Shown: positions 19,426 through 27,538 of the stretch, piece after piece
Numbering within the stretch: position 1 is the first letter of the stretch
Layout: each line of letters begins with the position of its first letter
Assembly: GCF_009898475.1 (NCBI RefSeq)
Contig: NZ_QURE01000001.1
Location: forward strand, 1-37,373
DNA: 37,373 bases
Direction of reading: 5' to 3'
From: Nitrososphaera sp. AFS
Lineage (GTDB): Archaea; Thermoproteota; Nitrososphaeria; Nitrososphaerales; Nitrososphaeraceae
Notes under the pieces: model-generated
Databases searched by the model: none
Told to the model about the DNA's origin: nothing
Seen by the model: only the letters and a program-made list of their open reading frames with translations
Program-made: the position numbers and the translations under genes

Positions 19426-19924
19426 AATAGGAGAAACTAAACAGGAAATAAACGGAGAAATCATCCATGCTTTGGGGGACGGATCTATTCTCCTCAGAAT
19501 AAATCAGAAAAGTTACGAGGTTCGATTAGTCAAGTCGAGCGCTGACGAAATTGAATTTTTCTTTGAAAATTCCTTTCATTATGTCAAGAAGATAAGCTCT
19601 ACTAGTTCAGGGATAATGATTGTTCTTGATGGAGTACCAATTACATTGAGAAAACACTTCAAGTTGGATGAGTTGATTCGTGATACTTCATCTTCAAAAG
19701 TGACGACAGAAAACAATAACCTGACAAGTCAAATTCCTGGTAGAGTTGTTAATATAGTAGCAAGCATAGGGACATCAGTCAAAACTGGCGACTCTATAGT
19801 CATTCTGGAGTCTATGAAGATGCAGGTTGCTGTTAAGTCACACAAAGATGGAATCATTAGGGATATATTGGTGAAAAAGGGTGCTACGGTCAGCAGAAAT
19901 GATGTGATCTCAGTTATCGAATGA
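19415..19924 (+). CDS. Biotin carboxyl carrier protein of acyl-CoA carboxylase
   Basis: A carrier protein of about 169 residues whose C-terminal biotinyl domain (last ~75 residues) shuttles carboxybiotin between the two enzymes. The biotinylation motif ESMKMQV is intact; the modified lysine is residue 135 counted from the start chosen here. The domain opens with SQIPGRVVNIVASIGTSVKTGD, as usual. No ATG is available. A TTG at 19415 has GGAAGG 6-7 nt upstream and overlaps accC by only 11 nt; a GTG at 19385 would overlap by 41 nt. I prefer the TTG. The N-terminal ~90 residues resemble the beta domain of propionyl-CoA carboxylase subunits. Confidence 0.92.
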   Translation: MEFKIGETKQEINGEIIHALGDGSILLRINQKSYEVRLVKSSADEIEFFFENSFHYVKKISSTSSGIMIVLDGVPITLRKHFKLDELIRDTSSSKVTTENNNLTSQIPGRVVNIVASIGTSVKTGDSIVILESMKMQVAVKSHKDGIIRDILVKKGATVSRNDVISVIE

Positions 19925-20106
19925 TCAATACCTATGATTTGGTTACAATGTGCCAATCGAATCAGAATTATTATCTGTACAGATGCTTAATTTATTTGGA
20001 CATGGGCCACCTAAGACATCGACTTAAAATCCACTTAAATAGGGCTACGCCTAAATATCAAACATAAGGCGAAATATCAATGAGATTGTAAATTAATAAT
20101 TTAGCT

Positions 20107-21294
20107 CTACTTGCTCTTATCAAATGGAGAATGGGTTCGGAGCTCTGCTATGATGTCTGCTAAAATGGGAATAACCCGATCTATTTCCCCTTTGGTATTA
20201 AGAATGCTAATGCTTAGACGGAGCGATCCAGTTAGTTCCGCGTACGAAAATCCCATTGCCTTCAAGACATGCGATGGTTTTTGATGTTTTGAAGAACATG
20301 CTGAACCAGTTGAAGCTGCGATTCCATGCTCATCCAATTGGGTCACAAGATCTTCTCCTTGAACCCCCGTGAATGTAAAGTGGGCAATATTGGGAATTCT
20401 CTCCTCTGTAGAACAATTCACACGAGAGTCTGGGATCTTATCCAGGACGTGGAAAATCAGATAATCTCTAAGTGCAACTAACGATGCTCTGTGTTCTTCC
20501 AGTCTAGAGGACGTAATTTCGCAAGCTTTGGCGAAACCAATAATGCCATGTACATTTTCCGTTCCAGATCTAAAATCTGATTCCTGCCCACCACCGCTTA
20601 CAATAGGATCCAGCATCAATCCTTCTTTCAAATACAGAGCTCCAACACCTTTAGGTCCATGAATTTTATGAGAAGACATTGAAAGGAGGTCAACGTCCAG
20701 CAGTTTAACGTCAACTGGTATTTTTCCAATAGCTTGGACTGCGTCTGTGTGAAAAAGACCCCCATACTGATGGGTTATTGCCGCCAGTTCTTTGACAGGT
20801 TGTATAGTACCAACTTCATTATTCGATAGCATTATACTAACTAATGCGACTCCGTCTGAAGGGATCGTCTTTTTCAAGTTCTCGGGTTCGATTCGACCAT
20901 TTATGGTGGTTGGAACGAGGAGCACATTGAATCCATTTTCTTCAAGGTCTCTTACAGCCCCTAAAACGGATTCATGTTCAATTGAACTTGCGATTACGCA
21001 ATTTCTTTTCGGATCTAACCTTTTTAGCCGGCTCGATATCCCTTTAATAGCAAGATTGTTCGCTTCAGTTCCTCCTGATGTGAAAACTATTTCCTTCTTT
21101 TTGGCTCCTATCAACGAGGCGACGCGACTTCTTGCTTTCTCGACAGCTTGAAATGATTCTCTTCCAAGCCTGTGTAAAGAGGAAGGATTACCATAAAGCC
21201 ATTTGAGGTATGGTAATATTTCAGTGGTGACCTCATCCAATAAAGGAGTCGAGGCAGCGTTATCAAGATAAATTGGCTTATTCATATTATCCAT
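20107..21294 (-). CDS. nifS: Cysteine desulfurase (NifS/IscS family)
   Basis: A 395-residue PLP enzyme that removes sulfur from cysteine, holding it as a persulfide for sulfur donors. It has YLDNAASTP at the N-terminus, SGGTEANNLAI (73-83), H107 in SIEHESV, the PLP lysine K210 in SSHKIHGPKG, and the catalytic C333 in the loop STGSACSSKHQ. The residue run before the loop fits the NifS/IscS group rather than SufS. It is the last gene of larC-larE-nifS, six bases after larE, so it probably feeds sulfur to LarE or repairs an Fe-S cluster on it. A general Fe-S supply role is equally possible. Confidence 0.95.
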   Translation of the reverse strand: MDNMNKPIYLDNAASTPLLDEVTTEILPYLKWLYGNPSSLHRLGRESFQAVEKARSRVASLIGAKKKEIVFTSGGTEANNLAIKGISSRLKRLDPKRNCVIASSIEHESVLGAVRDLEENGFNVLLVPTTINGRIEPENLKKTIPSDGVALVSIMLSNNEVGTIQPVKELAAITHQYGGLFHTDAVQAIGKIPVDVKLLDVDLLSMSSHKIHGPKGVGALYLKEGLMLDPIVSGGGQESDFRSGTENVHGIIGFAKACEITSSRLEEHRASLVALRDYLIFHVLDKIPDSRVNCSTEERIPNIAHFTFTGVQGEDLVTQLDEHGIAASTGSACSSKHQKPSHVLKAMGFSYAELTGSLRLSISILNTKGEIDRVIPILADIIAELRTHSPFDKSK

Positions 21295-21300
21295 TTTTTA

Positions 21301-22110
21301 TTAAGAAGCCGGATTCATACTACCGGTACGATAACCTCTTGCGTCAAGTGTGATATATCTGAACCCAAGGTTTTGCAAAAGAGTATCCATGGTACCCAGT
21401 TTGGTGGCATCAAATAACTTGGAGAGATCCTCACTTGGAACTTCAACTCTTGCGATATCTCCGTGATCCCGGACTCGGACCTGTCGGACACAAAACAATT
21501 TCTTTACGATACTCTCAGCCTTCTCAATTCGTTCGAGTTTTTCATAAGTAACTATCGAGCCCTTTTCAATACGTGAAGCAAGACAGGAATTTGAAGGTTT
21601 ATCGTGAATCGACAGTTTAAAGGCTCGAGCTAATGTTCTAACTTGGGTTTTTGAAATTCCTAATTCGGCCAATGGACTTCTTACGTTATATTCCCTTAAT
21701 GCCCTAATACCTGGTCTAATATCTGATACATCATCTATGTGAGTACCGTCGACGATGAGGTCGGCGTTTAATATGGCCGCCTCCCGGATTAGTCTCGATC
21801 CCAGCTCAGTGCGACAATGATAACATCTTAATTCGTCATTCTTTGCGAATTTGGGATTTGATACTTCATCGTACTCAATCATCTTGTGGCTAATTCCTAT
21901 CTCTTTTGCAAGGGTTATTGCGGATGAGAGTTCTTCCTTAGATAAGGTTTTATAGTTCGCTGTGACCGCAGTAGCGTTATCGTTGAGAGCTATTTTAGCC
22001 GCACACGCAACCACGGCGCTATCAACTCCTCCTGACAGCGCAACTACCACTTTCCTGCCGTTACTTGAAAACCACTGGACTAGCTCCTGAGAGCAATCGT
22101 TGTAGGTCAT
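21301..22110 (-). CDS. larE: LarE, ATP-dependent sulfur transferase for nickel pincer cofactor
   Basis: A 269-residue PP-loop ATPase that adenylates and sulfurates pyridinium-3,5-dicarboxylate mononucleotide in cofactor synthesis. The ATP PP-loop SGGVDS is at 26-31, and the family motif KPSNSCLASRI holds C176, the position of the sulfur-giving cysteine of L. plantarum LarE. Two more cysteines lie in the CYHC motif (C96, C99). Family knowledge says LarE proteins with three such cysteines can hold an Fe-S cluster and act catalytically instead of sacrificing their own sulfur; that this applies here is inference. Encoded three bases after larC and six before nifS, so one transcript is likely. Confidence 0.92.
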   Translation of the reverse strand: MTYNDCSQELVQWFSSNGRKVVVALSGGVDSAVVACAAKIALNDNATAVTANYKTLSKEELSSAITLAKEIGISHKMIEYDEVSNPKFAKNDELRCYHCRTELGSRLIREAAILNADLIVDGTHIDDVSDIRPGIRALREYNVRSPLAELGISKTQVRTLARAFKLSIHDKPSNSCLASRIEKGSIVTYEKLERIEKAESIVKKLFCVRQVRVRDHGDIARVEVPSEDLSKLFDATKLGTMDTLLQNLGFRYITLDARGYRTGSMNPAS

Positions 22111-22113
22111 TTA

Positions 22114-23358
22114 TTATATACCACTTATTTTGACGGCTATATCTGAGGAAATTAATTCCAAAGCCTTTTTGACCGACAGGCCAGTCTGCTGAGCAACTTG
22201 CTTTACGTCATCGAACTCAGGCTTGAAACTTACTAACTTGGAGTCTGATCCTTTTGTAATCTTGACTCGGATTCGGAAATCTAACCCAGAAACCCTCACC
22301 ATCATGGTAACGATACTCCTAGGACTAGAAACCCTGCTGATATCTTGAATACTGGCTCCTAGTGTACCTGTTTCCATGAAAAGACATGTCACTATGCTGT
22401 TCAATTTAGAATGATCACATATAATTCTAATCAGGTTAGAGGGCCTATTTTTTTTTGTTATGCCTGGTATAACAATAATGTCCTTTACCATTCCAGAGGA
22501 CAGCCGTTCAATCAAATTTCCAATAACCTCTCCCGAAATGTCATCTACCACAGTCTCCACAAGGCAGACAGAGTCAGTTTGTAATTTATTTAAGAGCGGT
22601 GTTTCTCCTACTACTATCCTTAAAATATTCGGATGATCGAATATTTTCTGTCCAGCGCCGTAACCTACCATGGTAGGCATGAAGTTTGGATAATGATAAA
22701 CACTCTCAGTCGCAAGGTTGGCTAGGAGTGCAGCGCCTGTCGGCGTGGTCATTTCTGCTTCAGCTTGACCGCCAAAGAGCATGAATTGCCTTCCTTTGAA
22801 TATTTCCAGAATAGCACTAGTGGGATTGTAGACAGTACCATGCGAGAAAGTTACTGTGCCTCCTCCGATGGCTATCCTAGTAGATACGAATTTAGTACCA
22901 AGTAGCTTCAAATCTTGCAACGCTAGAGCGCAACCGATCAGGTCTACAAAAGTATCTATGCTTGAGGTTTCATCGAGATGCACCTGGTCAGGCTCTATTC
23001 CATGTACTCTTGCTTCAGCTGCGATTATGGTTTTCAGGGTTTCCAAGGCGAAGATTTTGGCTCTCTGATCTAAACCTAGGTAATCACAACACTTAGTTAA
23101 TGACCGATACATCTCAATGCCCTGGCGGTGGTTTAAGTCATCTGTGTATTCTAACTTAAGAGAAGTCGCTGCGAAGCCATGGGAAGTAGTTTTAAAGAAG
23201 TCAACATTCCTTATTCTACTCCCCGCTAAAAAATTTTGACAATCGAATATGGCATCTTTGATCTTAGTTTGGTTTAAACCCAAATCGACTAAACTGGCTA
23301 AAAGCATATCACCTGAGATTCCAGAAGTTTGAGAGTCGATTACTGCGATCCTTGGCAC
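22114..23358 (-). CDS. larC: LarC, nickel insertion protein for pincer cofactor
   Basis: A 414-residue protein of the LarC (DUF111) family, which uses CTP to insert nickel into the sulfurated pyridinium nucleotide. Segments typical of the family are SGISGDMLLASLVDLG at the start, VHLDETSSIDTFVDLIG near 125-141, FSHGTVYNPTSAILEIFKG, and TTPTGAALLA near 203-212. In L. plantarum the gene is split into larC1/larC2 and joined by frameshifting; here it is one uninterrupted frame. The only start before a stop is GTG at 23358, with CTTATATC 28 nt upstream, consistent with a leaderless message. It is the first gene of larC-larE-nifS. Confidence 0.92.
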   Translation of the reverse strand: MPRIAVIDSQTSGISGDMLLASLVDLGLNQTKIKDAIFDCQNFLAGSRIRNVDFFKTTSHGFAATSLKLEYTDDLNHRQGIEMYRSLTKCCDYLGLDQRAKIFALETLKTIIAAEARVHGIEPDQVHLDETSSIDTFVDLIGCALALQDLKLLGTKFVSTRIAIGGGTVTFSHGTVYNPTSAILEIFKGRQFMLFGGQAEAEMTTPTGAALLANLATESVYHYPNFMPTMVGYGAGQKIFDHPNILRIVVGETPLLNKLQTDSVCLVETVVDDISGEVIGNLIERLSSGMVKDIIVIPGITKKNRPSNLIRIICDHSKLNSIVTCLFMETGTLGASIQDISRVSSPRSIVTMMVRVSGLDFRIRVKITKGSDSKLVSFKPEFDDVKQVAQQTGLSVKKALELISSDIAVKISGI

Positions 23359-23370
23359 GAGCTCACAGTG

Positions 23371-23391
23371 GCGATATTGTCCTTATATCGC
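23371..23391. promoter_or_regulatory. Perfect inverted repeat in larC/mdh divergent promoter
   Basis: GCGATAT (23371-23377) and ATATCGC (23385-23391) are exact reverse complements with a 7-nt spacer. The site covers the larC TATA box (minus-strand GATATAAG, 23383-23390), so a bound regulator could block larC-larE-nifS. Possible ligands such as nickel or a hydroxyacid are speculation. Confidence 0.5.
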
Positions 23392-23427
23392 TTGCTTTGC
23401 GTGCAGTAGAATTTTTACCGCGGCTAA

Positions 23428-23437
23428 AAACTTTTAA
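23428..23437 (+). promoter_or_regulatory. TATA-like box for mdh-larB
   Basis: AAAACTTTTA centred near 23433 lies about 28-29 nt before the mdh ATG, matching a leaderless transcript. Confidence 0.45.
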
Positions 23438-23461
23438 CCACATACCCTACTCTATTTAGGA

Positions 23462-24385
23462 ATGGCCATTACTGTGATTGGATCAGGAAGAGTCGGTGCT
23501 TCGATCGCCTTGAACTGTGCTGTAAACGATCTCGATGACATATTATTGTTAGACGTCATTCAGGGACTGCCCCAAGGTGAGGCGATGGACATTAATCATC
23601 AATTATCAGAAATGGGTATAGATAGACTAGTACGTGGAAGCAGTAATTATGCTGATATTGGCAAATCAGATATAATTGTACTAGTTGCAGGTTTAGGAAG
23701 AAAGCCGGGGATGACCAGAATGGACCTATTGAATACGAATGCTGCTATTGTGAACGACGTCTCAAAGAAGATTGCTAGTCATGCTAAAGACTCGACTTTA
23801 ATCGTAGTCACTAACCCTCTGGATCCTATGACCTATCTAGCTTTAAAGGCATCAGGTCTGCCGAATTCTCGAGTTATCGGAATGGGTGGGCTCCTAGACT
23901 TGTCGAGATTTAAGAGCTTCGTTCATTCGAGTGTAGGGATATCACGTAGCTCTATCCAAGCGATCGTAATCGGCGAGCATGGCGAGAATATGCTTCCATT
24001 GGTGAGATTTTGCTCAATAGGAGGAATACCCCTTGAACAATTCGTGGATCGCTCCACTCAATCAAGTATATTTGAAAAGACACGTAGTGTGGCTGCTGAA
24101 GTTATATCCCTAAAGGGGGCGACGATTCACGCGCCGGGCAATGCAGTTGCAAAAATGATAGAAGCGATAATCAAAAATAAGAATTCGCTAATACCTGTAT
24201 CTGCGTTCCTGGAAGGAGAATACGGTGTCAAAGATGTTTGTATAGGAGTTCCAGCTGTGATAGGTAGGAATGGAATACAGAAAATAATCGACCTGCCACT
24301 CAACCCTGCCGAACAGGAGTTGTTTCTAAAAGGTGTGAGGAACGTTCAAGAAGCGATTAGATCGGTGAGACCGCTTATGGCCTAG
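23462..24385 (+). CDS. mdh: Malate dehydrogenase (L-lactate/malate dehydrogenase family)
   Basis: A 307-residue NAD(P)-linked dehydrogenase that interconverts malate and oxaloacetate. It has the Rossmann motif GSGRVGASIA and D31 (after LLL, the NAD-ribose acidic residue), R80 in GLGRKPGMTR, R86, N118 in TNPLD, R149, and catalytic H173 in GEHGENMLP. R80 sits where lactate dehydrogenases have Gln, so malate is the likely substrate. Length is normal. It lies divergently from larC and 36 nt before larB, inside the nickel-pincer cofactor module, suggesting linkage to a 2-hydroxyacid racemase. It may equally be the cell's general malate dehydrogenase. Confidence 0.92.
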   Translation: MAITVIGSGRVGASIALNCAVNDLDDILLLDVIQGLPQGEAMDINHQLSEMGIDRLVRGSSNYADIGKSDIIVLVAGLGRKPGMTRMDLLNTNAAIVNDVSKKIASHAKDSTLIVVTNPLDPMTYLALKASGLPNSRVIGMGGLLDLSRFKSFVHSSVGISRSSIQAIVIGEHGENMLPLVRFCSIGGIPLEQFVDRSTQSSIFEKTRSVAAEVISLKGATIHAPGNAVAKMIEAIIKNKNSLIPVSAFLEGEYGVKDVCIGVPAVIGRNGIQKIIDLPLNPAEQELFLKGVRNVQEAIRSVRPLMA

Positions 24386-24421
24386 ATTTTTATTTCGATA
24401 GGGCTAAATTTCAACAAACGG

Positions 24422-25219
24422 ATGGATTTGGGGACTATTTTAACGCAATATTTACATGGTCAGATTTCAATCTCTGAAGTGCAAAAAGAAATTTCAATTC
24501 ATTCTATAGAACAAGTTGGACAAAACCTTGCTAACTTGGATTTGAAACGGGAATTAAGAAGGGGCATACCTGAGGTAGTCCTAGGCGAAGGGAAAACGTC
24601 GCGAGATATAGTAAAGATTGTTCTCTCTGCACTTAAAATGAATAGCGCTGTTGTTGTCAGCCGAATCAGGAGAGAGGATCTATCGACTATCTGTAGGGCT
24701 CTGAAGCGTCGTAGAAATCGAGTGGAGATTGGAAAAAATAGTACGACGATTTTGGCCAGGACGGGTTTTGTGAAGAAGCGATCTTCAGGCGGAAAAATTG
24801 GGATTATATCCGCTGGGACTTCTGATATGGCTGTAGCCGAAGAGGCTCGCCTAATAGCTGAAGCGATGGGCTGTTCTGCCATCGTACGCTATGACGTTGG
24901 AATTGCTGGAATCCACAGACTGTTTCCTGCATTGAAAGAAATGATCGCTGCTAGCGTAGATGCCATAGTAGTTGTTGCAGGGATGGAAGGTGCTCTAGCA
25001 TCCGTTGTGTCAGCCATGGTTAATGTGCCAGTAGTTGGTGTCCCTACCTCGGTAGGATACGGTTTTGGTTCTGCCGGACTTGCGGCCCTTTCTTGTATGC
25101 TTCAGAGCTGCGCAATCGGACTAGCTGTCTTTAATATAGATAATGGTATCGGTGCTGGGGCATTTGCTGCTCTTATTGCTAATAGAATGGCTTCTAATTC
25201 AAATAAAATTAAGATTTAA
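24422..25219 (+). CDS. larB: LarB, nicotinate adenine dinucleotide carboxylase/hydrolase
   Basis: A 265-residue LarB, the enzyme that starts pincer-cofactor synthesis by carboxylating nicotinic acid adenine dinucleotide and releasing AMP. It belongs to the PurE-like (AIR carboxylase) superfamily, often misannotated as such. Motifs seen are SAGTSDMAVAEEA (near 130-142), VGIAGIHRLFPAL (near 158-170), VVVAGMEGALASVVSAM and VPVVGVPTSVGYG (near 200-214). The last motif and the C-terminal half match LarB rather than PurE. The start lies 36 nt after mdh, same strand; the rest of the pathway (LarC, LarE) is divergent just upstream. Confidence 0.92.
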   Translation: MDLGTILTQYLHGQISISEVQKEISIHSIEQVGQNLANLDLKRELRRGIPEVVLGEGKTSRDIVKIVLSALKMNSAVVVSRIRREDLSTICRALKRRRNRVEIGKNSTTILARTGFVKKRSSGGKIGIISAGTSDMAVAEEARLIAEAMGCSAIVRYDVGIAGIHRLFPALKEMIAASVDAIVVVAGMEGALASVVSAMVNVPVVGVPTSVGYGFGSAGLAALSCMLQSCAIGLAVFNIDNGIGAGAFAALIANRMASNSNKIKI

Positions 25220-25244
25220 TAGAGAACACACCATTGCTAAAACG

Positions 25245-25252
25245 TTTATAAG
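25245..25252 (+). promoter_or_regulatory. TATA box of the rpl18 ribosomal operon
   Basis: TTTATAAG lies about 48 nt before the rpl18 start, leaving a leader of about 20 nt with an AGAGG ribosome-binding element in it. It separates this operon from larB. Confidence 0.5.
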
Positions 25253-25296
25253 TGCATCACGCAGTCCGTCCGTCAGAACGAAGAGGAATGTAGTTT

Positions 25297-25908
25297 ATGG
25301 TTTATCATGCTGTGCTTAGGAGGAACCGACAAAATAGGACTAACTATAGAAAAAGGGCGGCTTTATTACTTGGACGACGATCCTTCGTATCAATTACTGT
25401 AAGCAACCAAAACGTCATGGCTCAAGTCTTAAACGCGTCTTTAAACGGTGATAGGGTTGTGACCTCAGTTCAAAGTAGACAGCTCATGAAATACGGGTGG
25501 AAAGGCTCTATGAATAACCTTCCAGCGTGTTATCTTACAGGGTATCTTTTAGGTATTAAATCCCTCGAAAAAGGTGTAGACCATCTGATACTTTACACTG
25601 GTAGAAAATCTTACACTTCTGGAATCGCCGCTTGTCTAAAAGGAATTGTTGATGCAGGTGTCACTATACCCATCTCAGAGTCGTCGTTACCCGATGCCGA
25701 GCGAATTAGAGGATCGCACATCGCGCGGTATGCGGAATTATTGAAGAAAGATACGGATAAATATAATGTGCAGTTCTCGAACATTTTGAAGAATGGTTGG
25801 ACACCAGAGAATTATCCTGATCACTTTGAGGAGATTAAATCCAAAATGAGAAATACCGGACCCACAGACAACCAGGTAGCGAGCAATAATACTGAAAATG
25901 TTGGTTGA
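25297..25908 (+). CDS. rpl18: Ribosomal protein L18 (uL18)
   Basis: A 203-residue 5S-rRNA-binding large-subunit protein. The start of the protein, RRNRQNRTNYRKRAALLLGR, matches archaeal L18, as do the segment YGWKGSMNNLPACYLTGYLLG and the ILYTGRKSYTSGIAACLKG region. Length fits archaeal uL18. It leads rpl18-rps5-rpl30-rpl15-secY. In most other archaea rpl32e and rpl19e come directly before rpl18; here larB stands there, so the operon is broken at this point. Confidence 0.95.
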   Translation: MVYHAVLRRNRQNRTNYRKRAALLLGRRSFVSITVSNQNVMAQVLNASLNGDRVVTSVQSRQLMKYGWKGSMNNLPACYLTGYLLGIKSLEKGVDHLILYTGRKSYTSGIAACLKGIVDAGVTIPISESSLPDAERIRGSHIARYAELLKKDTDKYNVQFSNILKNGWTPENYPDHFEEIKSKMRNTGPTDNQVASNNTENVG

Positions 25909-25935
25909 GAAGATGACAGGAGCTCGAATCTAGGC

Positions 25936-26556
25936 ATGAGTAGATATTCGCGGCAGCAGGAACATCAAGTTGAGTGGCAGCCTCGTACGACGTTAGGGAA
26001 GATGGTCTCAGAAGGCAAAATTAGTACAATGGACGAAATATTTGAAAATGGAATGAGGATTCAGGAACCAGAGATCGTCAAACACCTCTTACCTGAGATT
26101 AAAAGTCAGGTTGTCCACGTCGGCATAGTTCAAAAGCAAACTGATGCTGGGGAGATGACGAGATTTAACGCCTTGGTAGCAGTTGGAAACGAAGCTGGAT
26201 GGTTTGGAATCGGGAAAGGAAAAGCTTCTCAAATGAGGATATCCATTGATAAAGCCACCATGGCCGCTCATCTTAACGTTATACCTGTGAAACTTGGCTG
26301 CGGAAGTTGGGAATGTAGGTGTAACCAACTCCATTCCATTCCCTTTAGAGTTAGGGGAAAAGGAGGAAGTGTGGGAGTTGAAATAATTCCTGGTCCCAGG
26401 GGTCTGAGTCTAGTCGCTGGTGAAAACATTAAGTCGCTCCTTAAGTTAGCCGGTCTAAAGGATGCATGGACTAAATCATTTGGTTCAACCAATACGATGT
26501 CATCTACCACTAAAGCGATCTTCGCTGCTCTTCGTAAGACATACGTCACAGGATGA
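25936..26556 (+). CDS. rps5: Ribosomal protein S5 (uS5)
   Basis: A 206-residue small-subunit protein of decoding fidelity. The double-stranded-RNA-like N-terminal domain shows RFNALVAVGNEAGWFGIGKGKA, followed by the CGSWECRCNQLHSIPFRVRGKGGSVGVEIIPGPRG linker and the C-terminal GLKDAWTKSFGSTNTMSSTTKAIFAALRKT. These match archaeal S5; length is normal. It follows rpl18 after 27 nt and precedes rpl30 by 6 nt. Confidence 0.96.
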   Translation: MSRYSRQQEHQVEWQPRTTLGKMVSEGKISTMDEIFENGMRIQEPEIVKHLLPEIKSQVVHVGIVQKQTDAGEMTRFNALVAVGNEAGWFGIGKGKASQMRISIDKATMAAHLNVIPVKLGCGSWECRCNQLHSIPFRVRGKGGSVGVEIIPGPRGLSLVAGENIKSLLKLAGLKDAWTKSFGSTNTMSSTTKAIFAALRKTYVTG

Positions 26557-26562
26557 TATAAG

Positions 26563-27021
26563 ATGGCTTACCTCGTAGTGAGAATTAGAGGAACGGTTAA
26601 CGTTCCGTCATTTGCCACTGCTACATTACGATATCTCAACCTTACCAAAAAATATCGAGCAACTCTATTACCAGAAAATGCGCAGTCTTTAGGAATGTTG
26701 AGAAAGGTAAAGAATATTGTTGCGTGGACTATTGCCGATCCAACGATTATTGTGGAATTATTACAAAAGCGAGCCCGAAAGCCTGGTCAAAATCACGAGT
26801 CAGATTTTGATCTCCCTCATGGATTTGATAGCATAGAGCCACTAGCTTTGGCAATATCTGAAAATAGGCTATCAATGTCGGATATACCAGGCTTGAAACC
26901 TTGGTTTCCTCTACACCCTCCTAGAGGGGGCTTTAAACGAAAGACAAAGACACAATACAAGGAAGGTGGAGTGCTTGGTGAAGATAAAGTCCTGATTGAT
27001 ATCGTCAGGAAAATGCTATGA
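26563..27021 (+). CDS. rpl30: Ribosomal protein L30 (uL30)
   Basis: A 152-residue archaeal uL30, longer than the bacterial form because of its C-terminal extension. It begins AYLVVRIRGTVNVPSF, has LRYLNLTKKYRATLLPEN, and ends in LHPPRGGFKRKTKTQYKEGG, all typical of archaeal L30. Order rps5-rpl30-rpl15 is the usual one. It lies 6 nt after rps5. Confidence 0.94.
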   Translation: MAYLVVRIRGTVNVPSFATATLRYLNLTKKYRATLLPENAQSLGMLRKVKNIVAWTIADPTIIVELLQKRARKPGQNHESDFDLPHGFDSIEPLALAISENRLSMSDIPGLKPWFPLHPPRGGFKRKTKTQYKEGGVLGEDKVLIDIVRKML

Positions 27022-27094
27022 AGCAGAGCAAGACTTAAGTAAGGTATTAGGATGAAAATAGTTCGCATTCAAACAAAGAGATGCATTATTAATT

Positions 27095-27538
27095 ATGGCT
27101 ACTCGATTTAGAAAAAGTAGAAGACAAAGGGGGACGCGATACTGTGGATGGGGTCAGATAGGACAACATCGTCAATCCGGTAGCCGAGGTGGAGTTGGGG
27201 CGGCTGGCAAACACAAGCATTACTGGATCCGCACAGTAATCCAAGAGCCAAATCACTTTGGACATGATTCATTTTATTCTTCAGGTCGACCACATGTAAG
27301 CAAGTGGCTAAACGTACGAGATGTGGATGGCCTTATGGAACATCATGGTGTCATTAGGGAAAATGATACAATGCCAAGTTTGGATCTGAGCTCGTTAGGA
27401 TATGATAAATTACTTGGAGGCGGGAAAATCAGAGGTAGAGTGACGTTGCATATAGGAAAGGTATCTGGCACGGCAAAGCAAAAGGTAGAAGCAGCCGGTG
27501 GTGAGGTGTTAGCGTGGCATGAGCACAATACAGAATGA
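27095..27538 (+). CDS. rpl15: Ribosomal protein L15 (uL15)
   Basis: A 147-residue large-subunit protein with the basic, glycine-rich start RKSRRQRGTRYCGWGQIGQHR and GSRGGVGAAGKHKHYW, and the C-terminal KVSGTAKQKVEAAGGEVL, typical of archaeal uL15. Its end overlaps the secY start by 20 nt, so the two are probably translationally coupled. The gap of 73 nt before it is larger than elsewhere in the operon. Confidence 0.95.
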   Translation: MATRFRKSRRQRGTRYCGWGQIGQHRQSGSRGGVGAAGKHKHYWIRTVIQEPNHFGHDSFYSSGRPHVSKWLNVRDVDGLMEHHGVIRENDTMPSLDLSSLGYDKLLGGGKIRGRVTLHIGKVSGTAKQKVEAAGGEVLAWHEHNTE

